From assembly GCA_014904845.1 (NCBI GenBank), contig MU119276.1:62001-126000 (forward strand): DNA of 64,000 nucleotides, in the 5' to 3' direction. The position numbers and the translations under genes are program-made. The DNA comes from Acephala macrosclerotiorum. Taxonomy: Eukaryota > Ascomycota > Leotiomycetes > Helotiales > Mollisiaceae. The stretch's first letter is position 1, and every line of letters starts with the position of its first letter. Below are positions 1-11,133 of the stretch, one piece after another. Below the pieces are notes generated by a model. It had not been told where the DNA came from, did not search any database, and saw only the letters and a program-made list of their open reading frames with translations.

Positions 1-99
1 CTCAATCTCAAAGGCCGAAATTCTCTCTGTCAGAAATGCCAGGTTTGGGACTCTGTATCGGCTGTCATAGAGCCCTTCGACGGGATACGTGGCCAGTTG

Positions 100-2639
100 A
101 CCTTAGCAGAACTGTCGACCAAGCTTGATTGCTTGATCTGTCCAGCTATTTTCATAGAGTTCGATACTCGACGCACAATATCAGAGACTATGCGGTCACT
201 CACATCATCCGAGATTCTTGTGCGCAATGATGGACCATTCTTTCTAGATGGCGGAACCTGGCCCCGGATTATTGCAGACCATGCTTCTCGGATCGATTCA
301 TCTTATCCAAAGAGAGTTACCGTTCGCGTCATTATCAAGCCCTAAATCCTCAGCCTTTTGAAAGGCCCAATCAAGAAAGAGGGGTCTCACGAAGTAACTT
401 CGGTATTTGCAATGACCCCTCAATTCTGTCTCAACTTCTCCAAGTTTCTTTTTCAGCACCTTATCGATGTCGAGCCTTGGGAAATCCCGTTCTTCGACGT
501 AACGCTCCTGAAACTATGGATTCGAGGCTGCGATAGCATACACGGCACGAAATGTCTTGATGATTCCCACATCAATATTTGTGAGTGCTTTTGAATCGTT
601 TCGTGGCATGTCGTGAGATTGTCTACTGACCAATATCAGCAAAACTTCCAGCCGGGTTCAGAGTCATCCATATTCACTTGATGAAGATTGCAACCCCTAT
701 TGATTCTGTAGACTTTGTTGGATTGAGTTACATGTGGGAAGAAGGGGGCGATGACGACAATACGCTGCTCGAGCGGGAAAATCAGAATGAGCTCGAAATA
801 CCCGGCGGTCTCACCGACATTCAACTTCCCGATATCATCTCTGATGCGATACTCTATGCAAAGATCTTAGACACCGGTATCTCTGGGTAGACCGACTGTG
901 CATCATCTAGGACGACGCCTCAAAGCATGACCAGATTGCCGGTGGGACAAGATTTACCGCTCAGCTACATTGACTATCATCATTGCCATCAATAGTCGAG
1001 ACGGAGAAGGGATTCCAGGCTATCGCAGAAGACTAAGAAGGTCCTCAGTCTGGAGACCCGAACGTGGATGTGATGTCGAAGGGCGCGGGTTGAGCGAGCT
1101 TAGCGGTATGCGGACTATTGTAAATGCTTCCCTGTGGAACAGACGAGGTTGTACTTTCCAAGAACGGATACCGTCCAGACGACGACTTTTCGTTACAGAC
1201 TTCGAAGTTATCTTCGAATGTTCCCAAGGCTGAGCAACCGAGAAGCTCACTTTTCCAAAGGCAGAGTCCACAAAAGACACCCACTTCCTGGAAGCGATCT
1301 TTCCATCGCATTTTCTCGCGCCTTGCCCTTCCTCCAGGCAGCACGGCGGATTTGCACGAGAAGCTATTGAAGGAGTCTGAGTCACGTCACATCCCGATGG
1401 TCACCAAAGAATCGACATATGGAGAAATTGATTGCAACATCAAAACTGCCTTGTCGTTGTTAGACTACTTGAATTGGGTCGAAGACAAATTATTCCTCGC
1501 GGCGATTATCCTTCAACTCAGATATTTTTGATACTTTTGCAGGTGTCGGAAATCTACTGAGTGAACTGCTTGGTACTCAGATGTTGTTCGGCATCCTTGA
1601 GAAGTATCTCCCTCAAGCTCTAATGTAGAGCACGGAGGGCCTGTCGGAAAAACGTACCCAAGCCCGCAATATGTCAATTCCGAGTTAGAGTTAGGTATCA
1701 GTTGAGAGGGTAAAAAGAGTGGTATTGTGATGTCTAATCTGCCCATCTAACTAGGTGGGAATGTTCCCTTAATAAAGTAAAATCACCAGTGCATCCAGAC
1801 CAGCCTAGACCGCCCACATGAGCCGATGCTCGACCAAGCGTGCGGCTTCATCTCAACATCGAATGATGTCTCGGTGCATTGGCCCCCAATACTATCTAAT
1901 TACGAGATTTCAATTGACATTTGGCGTCTTCGCAAAAAGGCGTTGACTGCCATTGGATCGTAGGAGATACCACGCAGATATCGTCAGTTTAGTGTATTTT
2001 CATATCCAAGATCCACAACAAAGGCTAGGGAAGGTAGATATCCGACAACGCTGGATCGATAACGAGGCGGATGAAGACTTTTATGAGTTGAAGGGATATT
2101 CTAAGTACGTTTCTGGCGCTTGGCGATCCATAGCGACTTGGCAACAATGTCCCCATAGCCCAAAGCGAATTTTGGCTCATCGGGATCTGGACCCAGCTGC
2201 GTCCAGTATTGCCAAGAGCATGCCTGGTTGCCTCGTCTTCAATACGACAGTGGCATCGTTGAGGCTGGCTCGCGACGTGCCGGGAAGACGCGGGGATGTA
2301 TGGGATGACCTACCTTCGGAACATCACGTCGCGATCCTCGACTCCAATGGAGATCGGGTCTGACGGTTGAGCAAGATGAGTCCGCAATGGATCAGTAGTC
2401 GCCTGGATCGCGACAAGCCCTTTGATCTCATTGTCATATGTGGAGCTCTTGCAGATTGGAGAAAAAGAAAGCTAATGGCCCAATTCTTGGGAGACTATGA
2501 CATTTGGCGACTGCATGTAATGCTAGTTGAGAGGTTGCCTTTTGAACCATATGCTGTCCGTAGGATTGAAGTTGGGTACACCTTCGCCCACAAATGGAAA
2601 GATTGCAATCCTAGGTGGGAAACAGTTGTTCTTACTTGA
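100..2639 (+). pseudogene. HET-domain (heterokaryon incompatibility) gene relic
   Basis: This is a decayed HET-domain gene read across several frames. Recognisable pieces occur in order: a pre-HET segment near 505-570 (LKLWIRGCD), the HET core start near 710-740 (VDFVGLSYMWE), the WVDRLCII block at 885-915, a TFQE block near 1150, the post-HET block YSSRRLSFNSDIF near 1485-1530, and the typical HET C-terminal tail (VMLVERLPFE) near 2520-2550. Stops break it. TAG follows the RLCII block where families have Gln, and TAG stands three times for the expected Trp after 1620, twice in the PSWSW motif. All four are C-to-T or G-to-A changes in a CpA context, as repeat-induced point mutation makes. HET proteins normally trigger cell death on non-self contact; this copy cannot. 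Confidence 0.8.
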
Positions 2640-3421
2640 AAAATGGACTGGGTACGATCACATGCTTCGTGCGAAAACCGGCAATAAGACATCGAAAATG
2701 GGAAAAACACAGCAATATTTGCTTTCGGGTCCATGCAGCAGGATGCTGTCACGCACGACTTTTGATTCGCCACACCGAGGTGTGACAATGCAGCCGATTC
2801 AGCCTCTTTCTCAGCCTCAGAACAATTGTACAGCCTATTGTTAGATCAATCGAACTTTTAAGGGCGTATCAACCCAGGGTTTTCCCAAATCACCACTTAT
2901 CTCGTGATAAAACAGTCTATTTTTTCGGTATTTCCACAGCAACGCTATAAGGCACTCACAAATCAGCACACAATCTATTGAGTCGGTTTAAGCCCGATTG
3001 GATTTTGAAAGAGGGTCGAGTCTCTTAGAATGTGGGCATATACTTTGTGATTGCAGTGATTCGGTGCAAAAAGAGAGTAAGTAAACACTACCTTTTAGTT
3101 TTAAGGCATTTAGTCGATAATACGATCGATAAAGTGATAAGATGACCGTAAATCACGCATTGCAAAAAGCTCGATTAATCTCACAATAGGCTGTATCACG
3201 TCGTTTGTTACTAGCCAAGGAAAACGCCTTTAAGGAAGATGCCGCAAACCATTCCTCGCAGCTCAGCCCCCAGTTTCATTCTGATCTCAGTTTCTCCTTA
3301 CCTCTTGGCTTCTATCCTCCCCAATTCTTCCAGTTGGTTTATTTCGCAGCCAGCGAAACTTGTTTTCACGATATTTCAATCCACAATCCACAAACCCGGA
3401 TTCCTTGATAATGCATCTACC
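2640..3421. other. intergenic, no gene seen
   Basis: About 780 bases between the HET relic and the next gene. Only short ORFs without recognisable motifs are present, and the sequence is AT-rich in places. It should contain the promoter of the membrane-protein gene that starts at 3422. Confidence 0.5.
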
Positions 3422-5647
3422 ATGTCATCGCTCTTCCCGCCTCCTCAAAACAATACCCTTGTGTGGCGCCCGGAGTCTAGAACGCGAGGTTCCTTCAACA
3501 TTTTGTCGACCTGTTTGATCACCCTCGTCTCCTGCGTCTGGACTGCAGTTCATCTGAATTTGCCGAAGCATGAAGATTCCAACGACTCAGACAGTGACTT
3601 GCCTTTGCGTCAACGGATTCGGCGATGGTTCACCTCAAGACAGTTCTTATGGAGAAAATGTGCTTGGGTAGTGCTTGGTCTCCTGACCCCAGAAATGGTA
3701 ACTTTATTTTCCCCGGTTATGATTCCCCCATTCCTAGCGTTAGAGTGTGTTGGTGTGTTCGTAACCCCTCTTGTAGTAGAGCAAGACTTTCCCGGATTGA
3801 AGCAACGCTCACAGAAACTTGTTTATACCGCGATTAATTGGTTTCTATGATCTCTGCGAACTTCTCTTGCGCCATTCAATCTTACTGTGTGCTAGATAGC
3901 TTATGCATCATGGGCCCAGCGAATACAAGCTCATCAATTGTACAAAGATGTTGTAAAACAGCTTCGCGAGTCCTATCCTGAGACCTGGTACGGTTCTTAC
4001 TACAGGCAACTCAAGAAGAAAATCGCGGGACGGGAAAAGAAAGGGAAAAAACTGAGCCATAGCCCAATTTCAGAGAAGGTGCTCTCTTCAAAGGTACGCC
4101 GTGCTCTCCTAGTATTGTAATTGTCCTTCTCAGGGTCATTTTCTGAAAGCAGATCTCGTTCATAGGTCCTCCCACCTATAGATACGACAACACCCTTGCC
4201 GGGTGACCGTCTGCAGCCACAGTATCAACTGAAAGACGATCTAGATTGGCAGAAAATCCACGCCTACTACGGGACCATGGGTGGCTTCGCTTTTCATGTC
4301 GGCACGGATGCTGGCTTGCCGTTTGAGGGTCGAATGACCATTACCCCAGCCGGGCTACGCTTTCTCGCTACTTATGCTCCAGAACTGATTCCTCGAATCA
4401 CGCCTGCAGAGATCGAAGACAAGAGTAAAGCAGATGGGCTTGCCAAATTTCTCGTGTGCATCCAAGCTACTTGGTTCTGCTTGCAATGCGTGACTAGAAT
4501 GGCCCAGAGACTATCTATCAGTCTTCTCGAGCTAAACACTTTTGCTCACGCCCTTTGCGCCCTGTTTACTTATACTAGATGGTGGAAGAAACCACTAAGC
4601 ATTAGGGAGCCTTCTTTGGTCAAGTCCGAGTCAGGAAATGATTGCGGACACGAAATCTGGGCGCTCTTGTACCTAGCTACCATCGCCAATGTGGGCCAGG
4701 AAGGACCAAAACAGCGACATGGGTTTGCGAGGAACTCAACGCAGGAATCAACCAAAGTCTATCTCATTTGGGACAATAAACACAACTACGAAACTTCCAA
4801 ACACCACCCATTCGTTCCAGAAGAGACTCCATCAATCGGATCTCGTACACTGGCCTTCTCTACACCGGCATTAATCCCTCACCTTCCTGACCTAGGTCGC
4901 TGTCCTTTACTCCCAAAATTCAGCGTTTATGGTCAAAACACGGCTACTTCACGATCTTCGAGTTCTGATGAAGAGAGACCCCAAGCCTTCCAGAAAGTGT
5001 TCAGACTCAAGGTCAATGCTAAAATCCACGGCTTCACTCTGGTGTCACTTGCGGGAAAGCTTCAAAATACCGAGGCCCTGTACATCAACCTAACGGCAGC
5101 TGAGATCCGCTGCTTGAAACTTGCATCCAAGGCACTTGAGCGTTGTCATGAATGCAAAGGGCTAGACGCATTTTACGACATCGCTCAATACCCACGCGTC
5201 ACATCTCGTATCAAGAACCGGCCGTCAAATAGCGATGAAGCTTTCAAGGACGCCGGGTGATTTAATTGGCAGTTACTGGCTTTTGGAATAGCTTCGGCAT
5301 TCTTTGGTGGCCTTCATTTGATCGCCTGGAATGCTTATTTTCCCAGCTTCGCCGAGATGATGCTCTGGAGGATCTCCGCTTTGGCGATCACTGCTTTAGG
5401 TCCTGCTCTTGCGGTGGGCAACGCCCTCGCCTTGATCGTATGTTCCCGACGGAAGACGTCTGATGTCATGAAGGTGATAGGTAAGGGACTAAGGGTACTC
5501 ATCACGTTACCTAGCATATTTTATGCTGCCCTATACACGTTCGCCAGGGTGTACATCATTGTCGCCTGCTTCATCAACTTGGTTCACTTTTCTGACGCGG
5601 CCTTTCAAGTCCCTACTTGGTCAAAATATTTCCCTCACGTCAGCTAG
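3422..5647 (+). pseudogene. fungal multi-pass membrane protein gene with an in-frame TGA
   Basis: Exons 3422-3697, 3896-4093 and 4166-5647 join in phase (introns 198 and 72 nt) and would encode about 651 aa. The pattern is of a common uncharacterised ascomycete membrane family: an N-terminal RGSFNILSTCL segment, a WAQRIQAHQ segment, a central conserved block (AKFLVCIQATWFCLQC, then LLELNTFAHALC), and three or more hydrophobic helices at the C-terminus. One TGA at 5258-5260 interrupts the frame just before the last helices, while the same frame stays open for 128 further codons of hydrophobic, family-like sequence. A 16-nt intron there would be too short and would break the frame. The gene is therefore either recently disabled or makes a protein lacking its C-terminal helices. 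Function is unknown. Confidence 0.65.
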
Positions 5648-6320
5648 ATTTGATTAGATATCGATGCTAGCAAGGGTTTTCCCGTACGGCTCTGAACAAA
5701 ATGAGGCGGTCGCGCTGCCCAGGCTTTGCGCATGGTTTCTTGTGACCTTTATCCGCTAATTTCTCAAGTATGCTCAGACGCTCGCCGAAAGGCAAGCTCC
5801 AGAGATTGACGTTTCTTGGACCCAGTCAATAGGAGAGGTGTTGGAATTTGCGAGCCCGAGAGGACAGTTCATCCCATGCCCGTATTCTTTACACGATCAT
5901 CTGATGAATGCGCCTCATTTGATGCTTTACTCGATGCAAAAGCCAAAAATTTCACAATCTTATCCAGCCTACCGACCTGCCTTTTTTGATAGTAGGCGGA
6001 CGTCTCGCGGGGGCATTCTTGTTTCATGAGCGAGCAGCTGCTGTCTTGATTCACACTTCGAAGCTTCTCGTCCTTTGAATAGGTTAAGCGAATATAGTAT
6101 ATAGCGATGAATAATACCCTCGTTCATGACAGCTCTTCCCGGGTCACACACTTTTCATATTTAGTTGAAGCCCCTTTTTAAAGGTGTTGGTGGTGTGCGG
6201 GCAGCGGCAACAGTTGTCAGTGGGCGGGCACGACGCTAGCTTAGCTCCATACAGAGCTCATTGTGACATACCCAAGTATGCAACTTCTCTTCGCTGTCGA
6301 AATGCTCGCCTTTGTTTATG
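5648..6320. other. intergenic, no gene seen
   Basis: Only short ORFs without recognisable motifs are present between the membrane-protein gene and the aminotransferase relic. Confidence 0.45.
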
Positions 6321-7116
6321 TCAGAAATCAAAATGTCTTCTCAGTCGACCGAAGGTTCTGGGCGACGGCCGAATACTCAGGATATATCACATCATTTCTC
6401 GAAGGCGTCTAAGAAGAGAGCTCCAAATGTGCTCAAAGAATACTACAAATTTCTTCGCATTCCAAAGATGGGCAATCCTGCTGGTGGTAAGTGAATCCAG
6501 TCAAGTCTCTCAAATTTTGAGGCCCGAGACTGAAGCTTTCTTTAAGACTTCCCTTTCCCGGAAACTGTCCCTTCGACACTTTGGAAATTTCGCTTGTTGA
6601 GGCAAACAAGCTTTCCACATTGGGTGGGGAGGATACAGATCTAGACCACGCAAGCTCCTCGACACAGCATGTCAAAATTCCAAGATCGCCTCAAAGTCAG
6701 AATATTACAATAAATATCGATCTGGATACTGCACTCCAATATGGAAGCGCTCAGGGCTACCCACCCCTCTACGCATGGTTGGAGAAGCTCACTAACACTG
6801 TGTGTTATTAAAATATACCATACCACAAGGGTGCCGACATCATGATAAATTGCGGATCAGCCGATGACTTGTCAAAAATCTATGAATTGCTCTTCAATCC
6901 ATGTGACAAGGACACCAATGATGTTCGAGATCGAGAGGGTTTAATTGTGGAAGAGTTTATATATGCTCATGCCCTCGTACTACTCAGACCAAAAGACCTC
7001 AACATCCTTCCTGTCAAGACAAATGGTGAAGGGATGCTAGCGCATAGTGCCGATAGTCTCCTTGATGTTCTTTAGACCTAGGCTCGTGCCCATGGAAAGA
7101 GACCACATGTGTTTTA

Positions 7117-7529
7117 CGAAAATTCTGGCATAAAGTAATGAGACTACAGGGTATTCGGGCCCTCCATCCACTAAGTGACACGATTTTAGCGATAGACTTA
7201 CGCCGAAAGGCCTGAAAAGTGCTATATTTCTAGGCTGTATGCCTTGAAAGCTTACTTGCAAGGTTTTGGTAGATCCCGGGGATGTGATACCTATTGTTCT
7301 AAGGTGTTTGAGCCTATCAATGCCCTAGAATAGTGGCTTTCTAGGCACTGTGCCTTAAAATGGCTGTCTAAGCTCAAGTGGCGCCGATAGTGTTGATACC
7401 CTGCAATTACAGGGTATATAATCGCTAAATATACTGCTTATAGCGCTTTCATAATGATAATGTTACTCTGAGAGCACTAATTTTGTGCAAAATGCCCCAT
7501 AGTCTCATCACTTTATGCCGGAATCTTCG
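7117..7529. mobile_element. 413-bp non-autonomous TIR element (MITE) with TA target duplication
   Basis: The ends are inverted repeats of about 39 bp, starting CGAAAATTCTGGCATAAAG on the left and, on the reverse strand, CGAAGATTCCGGCATAAAG on the right. All six differences seen between the arms are transitions. TA flanks both ends (7115-7116 and 7530-7531). Removing the element and one TA rejoins the host aminotransferase reading frame (PHVFY followed by IIP and then a normal GT splice donor). The element has no coding capacity. A TA duplication is typical of Tc1/mariner-type transposition. Confidence 0.8.
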
Positions 7530-7730
7530 TACATTATCCCGTAAGCCTACCACGTTTCGCGTGCCCCCTTATGAGCTGATGAATTGCCAGGAAAGGTCAG
7601 AACCCGATCTCAGGAGTACTCTCAATGCCATGACGCAAGGAGATCTATAAAGTCTGTTCAAACTTCGATATCGTTATCATCGAAGATGATCCATATTGGA
7701 GCCTCTACTACCCTTCTGCCCAGTCACTCT

Positions 7731-7759
7731 CAGAGAAGTACAGAGAAGTACAGAGAAGC
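7731..7759. repeat. 10-bp tandem repeat, three copies
   Basis: CAGAGAAGTA occurs three times, the last copy ending CT instead of TA. The unit is not a multiple of three, so expansion shifts the frame of the aminotransferase pseudogene. Confidence 0.85.
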
Positions 7760-8620
7760 TCCTGCTTCCAAAAGCCATCCTACCAATTCAGACCATAACT
7801 ACTACACGCTGTCTGTGCAAGGACAATGCACAGGACTCAAGTTCCTTGACGAACTCATTTCAAGTCTTCTAAGTATCGGTACCGACGGACGTGTCATAAG
7901 ATTAGCTTCTTTCTTCGAAACTATTGCACCGGGCTGCAGGCTTGGATGGATCACTGCTCAACCAAGCGTGTGTGAACAACTCTTTAGAATCACAGACGGC
8001 ACTACCTAATCCCCTTCCGGGTTCGTCTAAGCAATAGTTACTCGGATTATTGGGGATTTTTGAGACACTTCTTCCTCTGAAAGATCAGCAGGCTGGGAAT
8101 TGCAAGGTTGGATCAACTGGCTCGAGGGCCTGCGTTATGTCAATGAACGTCGTATGATTACAATGGCGACAATCTGGGAAGAGAATAAGTTCTTGATGAC
8201 TGAAACTAGCGGCTGAACTGTAATGTTCGCATTCAGCTGGCTTATGGGAGAGGTGTTTCTCTGGATGAAAGTGAGCATTTACAATCATCTTCTGGCCGCT
8301 ACCGTGGACCCAAAACTTCCCGTGTCGACACTATGGATCTTTTGCACTCAGCATCCTTACTGGATACTGACCATCCCTGGAAGAGACTTTGTGGCCAGAG
8401 AAGCTACCAAAACGAATGCGGATACCAGTATCTTCGATTCTGTTTTGCAGCAGTGGAGGAAAAGGTGCTGGAACAAAAATCGCGTGCATTCGTAGATGCC
8501 TGTCAGACTTTTTGGACTATCCAGGAGGTCAAGATTATTGACCCGATACTACAAGAAGAAAGCGCAGTACAGAAAGGAGATAGTGATGAGAAGGGCAGAG
8601 AGGTGATCGAGGATTGGTGG

Positions 8621-9085
8621 GTCGTGGCCTCTCCCAGACGGATTGAATTGATCCCTTTTGGAAGCCTTCTTTATAGCAATAATTCCGTCTACGATAAACT
8701 CTCTTTGGTAGGCCTGGCTTCCAAGCCCTATACGGTTGATGTCCATTTCATAATGTAATGCTCGCTAAACCTAGCGAGCTCGCCTATCATCAGGGGAGCC
8801 AACGACAGCAAACGGGTGCAGCGGAACACTTCCGTAAGGCGTTCAGCGTGTCATGCCCCAACCCCCACCTATGAGAGCAATCTCGGTATTTCCTTCCATT
8901 CTTCTCTCCTCCTCATTTTCTCACTACCCTCGATGTCAGCTGCTTCCACTTCACATGTTTTTGGCAGGAGCAAGACATAGGTTCCACACCGTGCGACATT
9001 GCGTTAGTTTTTGTTGTGTATAAGTATCATGCACGATAAAATGTGCTAAGCCATATCGTCTTCCATCATACCAATATTCCGTCAA
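8621..9085. other. intergenic, promoter side of the amine oxidase
   Basis: Contains the end of the aminotransferase relic and the presumed amine oxidase promoter. A pyrimidine-rich stretch lies at 8880-8940. No gene was seen. Confidence 0.4.
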
Positions 9086-10570
9086 ATGGCAGACGTTGTT
9101 GATGTAGTTATCATCGGCGCCGGACTCAGCGGCCTCCAAGCAGCTCTAGATCTACACGAATCCGGTCGATCAATCATTGTCCTTGAAGCTCGCAACCGGG
9201 TTGGGGGTAAGACCAATTCTACGCAACGACTAGATGGAAAGGGTGTGCAGGAAATCGGCGCTGCTTGGCTAAATGATACTAATCAGTCGCACGTCTGGGG
9301 GTACTGCAAGAAATTTGGCTTGACACCGGTCAAGCAGAACATTGAGGGTTTGGTGGCGAGTGAAGATGCAGATGGATCATGCCACATGTTCCCATTTGGG
9401 CAACTCCCCACCTTCGAGAAGTCAGAGGTGGACGACATTGTCAAGCTGCGAGATATGGTCGAAGCAGCATCACTCAACCCAGAGAGTTTTCAAGGACCAA
9501 AGCGGGAAGAACTTGACAGTATTACATTGGAGCAATGGTGTCGAGACTTTGGTGCAGGGCCCAAAGCCTTGCTGACCGCCCGAGTCTGGTGTCGCGGCAC
9601 TCTTGGCCAAGATCCGAGTGAAGTTTCAGCGCTTGCATATCTAGAGATCTGCCGCGGGGTAGGTTCAACCTTCTCAGAGAACACCTCCCTTTCTTGTTTT
9701 TCTCGGAGTGAGTGGCGTGGCTAATATTGACTCTGCGTCGTACAGGCACTGGGACTTGTGAACCTGCGACATGACGGCAAGCATGGAGCACAGTACCTGC
9801 GAGTTAAGGAAGGCACACAGTCTATTTCCATCGGTATCTCGAAACTACTGCCCGCTACTGCGATCAAGCTCTCCACTCCAGTCAACTCGATCACGCAGCA
9901 AACTTCCAAGCTGTACACTGTTACTACCAGCAATGGCGACACCTTCAAAGCACGAAAAGTGATCGCCAGTACCCCAGGACCAACCTACAAGAATATCATC
10001 TTCAACCCTCCACTGCCTCAATTAAAACAGTTATACACCACAGCTGCACGCTATGGAACCTTCGTCAAGCATATCTGCTTATTCAAAACGCCCTTCTGGA
10101 AACGACAGGGTGCTTGCGGGTTGGCACAGAGCTTTCGAGGTCCCATCAACCACTGCCGTGATACTTCAGTCCCTGAACAGGGCAACTTCGCGTTGACCAC
10201 CTTCCTTTGCGCAGGTCCAGGACGGAAATGGCTATCACTTGGCAAAGAAGAACGCAGACAGGTTGTGCTGAAGCAACTGGGTTCTTTGTTTGGTGTTGGA
10301 TATGAAGCTGTCAAGTCTGAGTTCCTAGATTCAATCACTGCTGAGTGGACAGAAGACAGGTGGGCTGGTTGGGGCTGTCCTTTTGCTGCTACACCACCAG
10401 GAGTTATCGATCATGGTTGGCAGGCAGTTCAGAAGTTTGGTGGCGTGTACTTTGTTGGCACGGAGCTGACAGATGAGTGGCGCGGGTATATGGAAGGAGC
10501 ACTTCGATCTGGCAAACGTGGTGCGGCCCTGGCGCTGGTGGATTTGCAGACAGAGGACGCTCAACAGTAG
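9086..10570 (+). CDS. flavin-containing amine oxidase (monoamine oxidase family)
   Basis: Exons 9086-9658 and 9746-10570 (87-nt intron, phase 0) encode 465 aa, a normal length for fungal MAO-N-like enzymes. The N-terminus carries the dinucleotide-binding fold with GAGLSGLQ and the EARNRVGGK motif that contacts FAD. Later come the substrate-domain QEIGAAWL segment and a C-terminal FAD segment (YFVGTELTDEWRGYMEGA, then SGKRGA). Such enzymes oxidise primary or secondary amines with O2, giving aldehyde, ammonia and H2O2. The sequence has no signal peptide. MAO-N carries a C-terminal peroxisomal SRL-type tripeptide, and this protein ends AQQ, so cytosolic location is more likely. It lies tail to tail with a Zn2Cys6 regulator. 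The substrate cannot be told from sequence. Confidence 0.9.
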
Positions 10571-11133
10571 GCCAAACATTTTGCACTTCGAATCAATGTC
10601 GAGAGCATTAAGTCGTGAACAACAACAATGAAGATGCCCTTTTTGGAAGACTTCATGCTTCAGTACTAGGCAACGTCTTAGATCTCTCGCGCATTTTCAT
10701 GAGGAGTATGCCCTGTCAAACGAAATTTTCTCCAGGCTCTAATCATTGTATTTTAGCGGCTGTCGGTACCGCTCAGGGGCATTGAAGCCCTAAAATTCCA
10801 GGCTATCAACCGCTGGAGTCGAAGCTAATTAGCGTACTCACCGCGGGACCAAGTGAATTTACATGATCAAGAATGAAATCTGGGTGACACTAAAGGATCA
10901 ACCACTGCTGACATGTTGTTGGGACGGAAGAATCGAAGTTATTCCTCTGGCGTGATTGCCATTCTTGGAGGGGCTGAAGCCCTTCGGAGTTTCCTTCATC
11001 CCAATCTCGGATTAACTTGCTGAAGATCCGGTGTAAATACCGTAGTGCAGTAGGCGTGGGAATTCTATTCAAAATCGGTGAGTCGAGCCAGGAAAGCGCA
11101 GTGATGGCCTCTGAAGTGGAATAATCTGGTGAT
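10571..11133. other. convergent intergenic spacer
   Basis: This is the spacer between the 3' ends of the amine oxidase and the Zn2Cys6 factor. No ORF here has a recognisable motif; it should hold both 3' UTRs. Confidence 0.5.

Larger units (their letters stand above)
6322..8620 (+). pseudogene. aromatic aminotransferase-like (fold type I PLP enzyme) pseudogene
   Basis: Pieces of an Aro8-type aminotransferase appear in order across frames. The start has HHFSKASKKRAP and FLRIPKMGNPAGG. Next come a CPFDTLE piece, QYGSAQGYPPLYAWL (substrate loop), a SADDLSKIYELL piece, QNPISGVLS, the PLP-site IIEDDPYW at about 7680, and APGCRLGWITAQP at about 7930. The C-terminal block GYQYLRFCFAAVEE lies near 8430. 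Frames change repeatedly, a stop follows the QNP motif, a 10-bp unit is tripled at 7731, and a 413-bp element sits between codons at 7117. Intact members transaminate aromatic amino acids or kynurenine-type substrates in the cytosol. This copy is dead. Confidence 0.8.

Noticed and set aside
5255..5275. A 16-nt GT-AG 'intron' across the TGA of the membrane-protein gene
   Set aside because: Too short for spliceosomal splicing, and removal would shift the frame into a stop.
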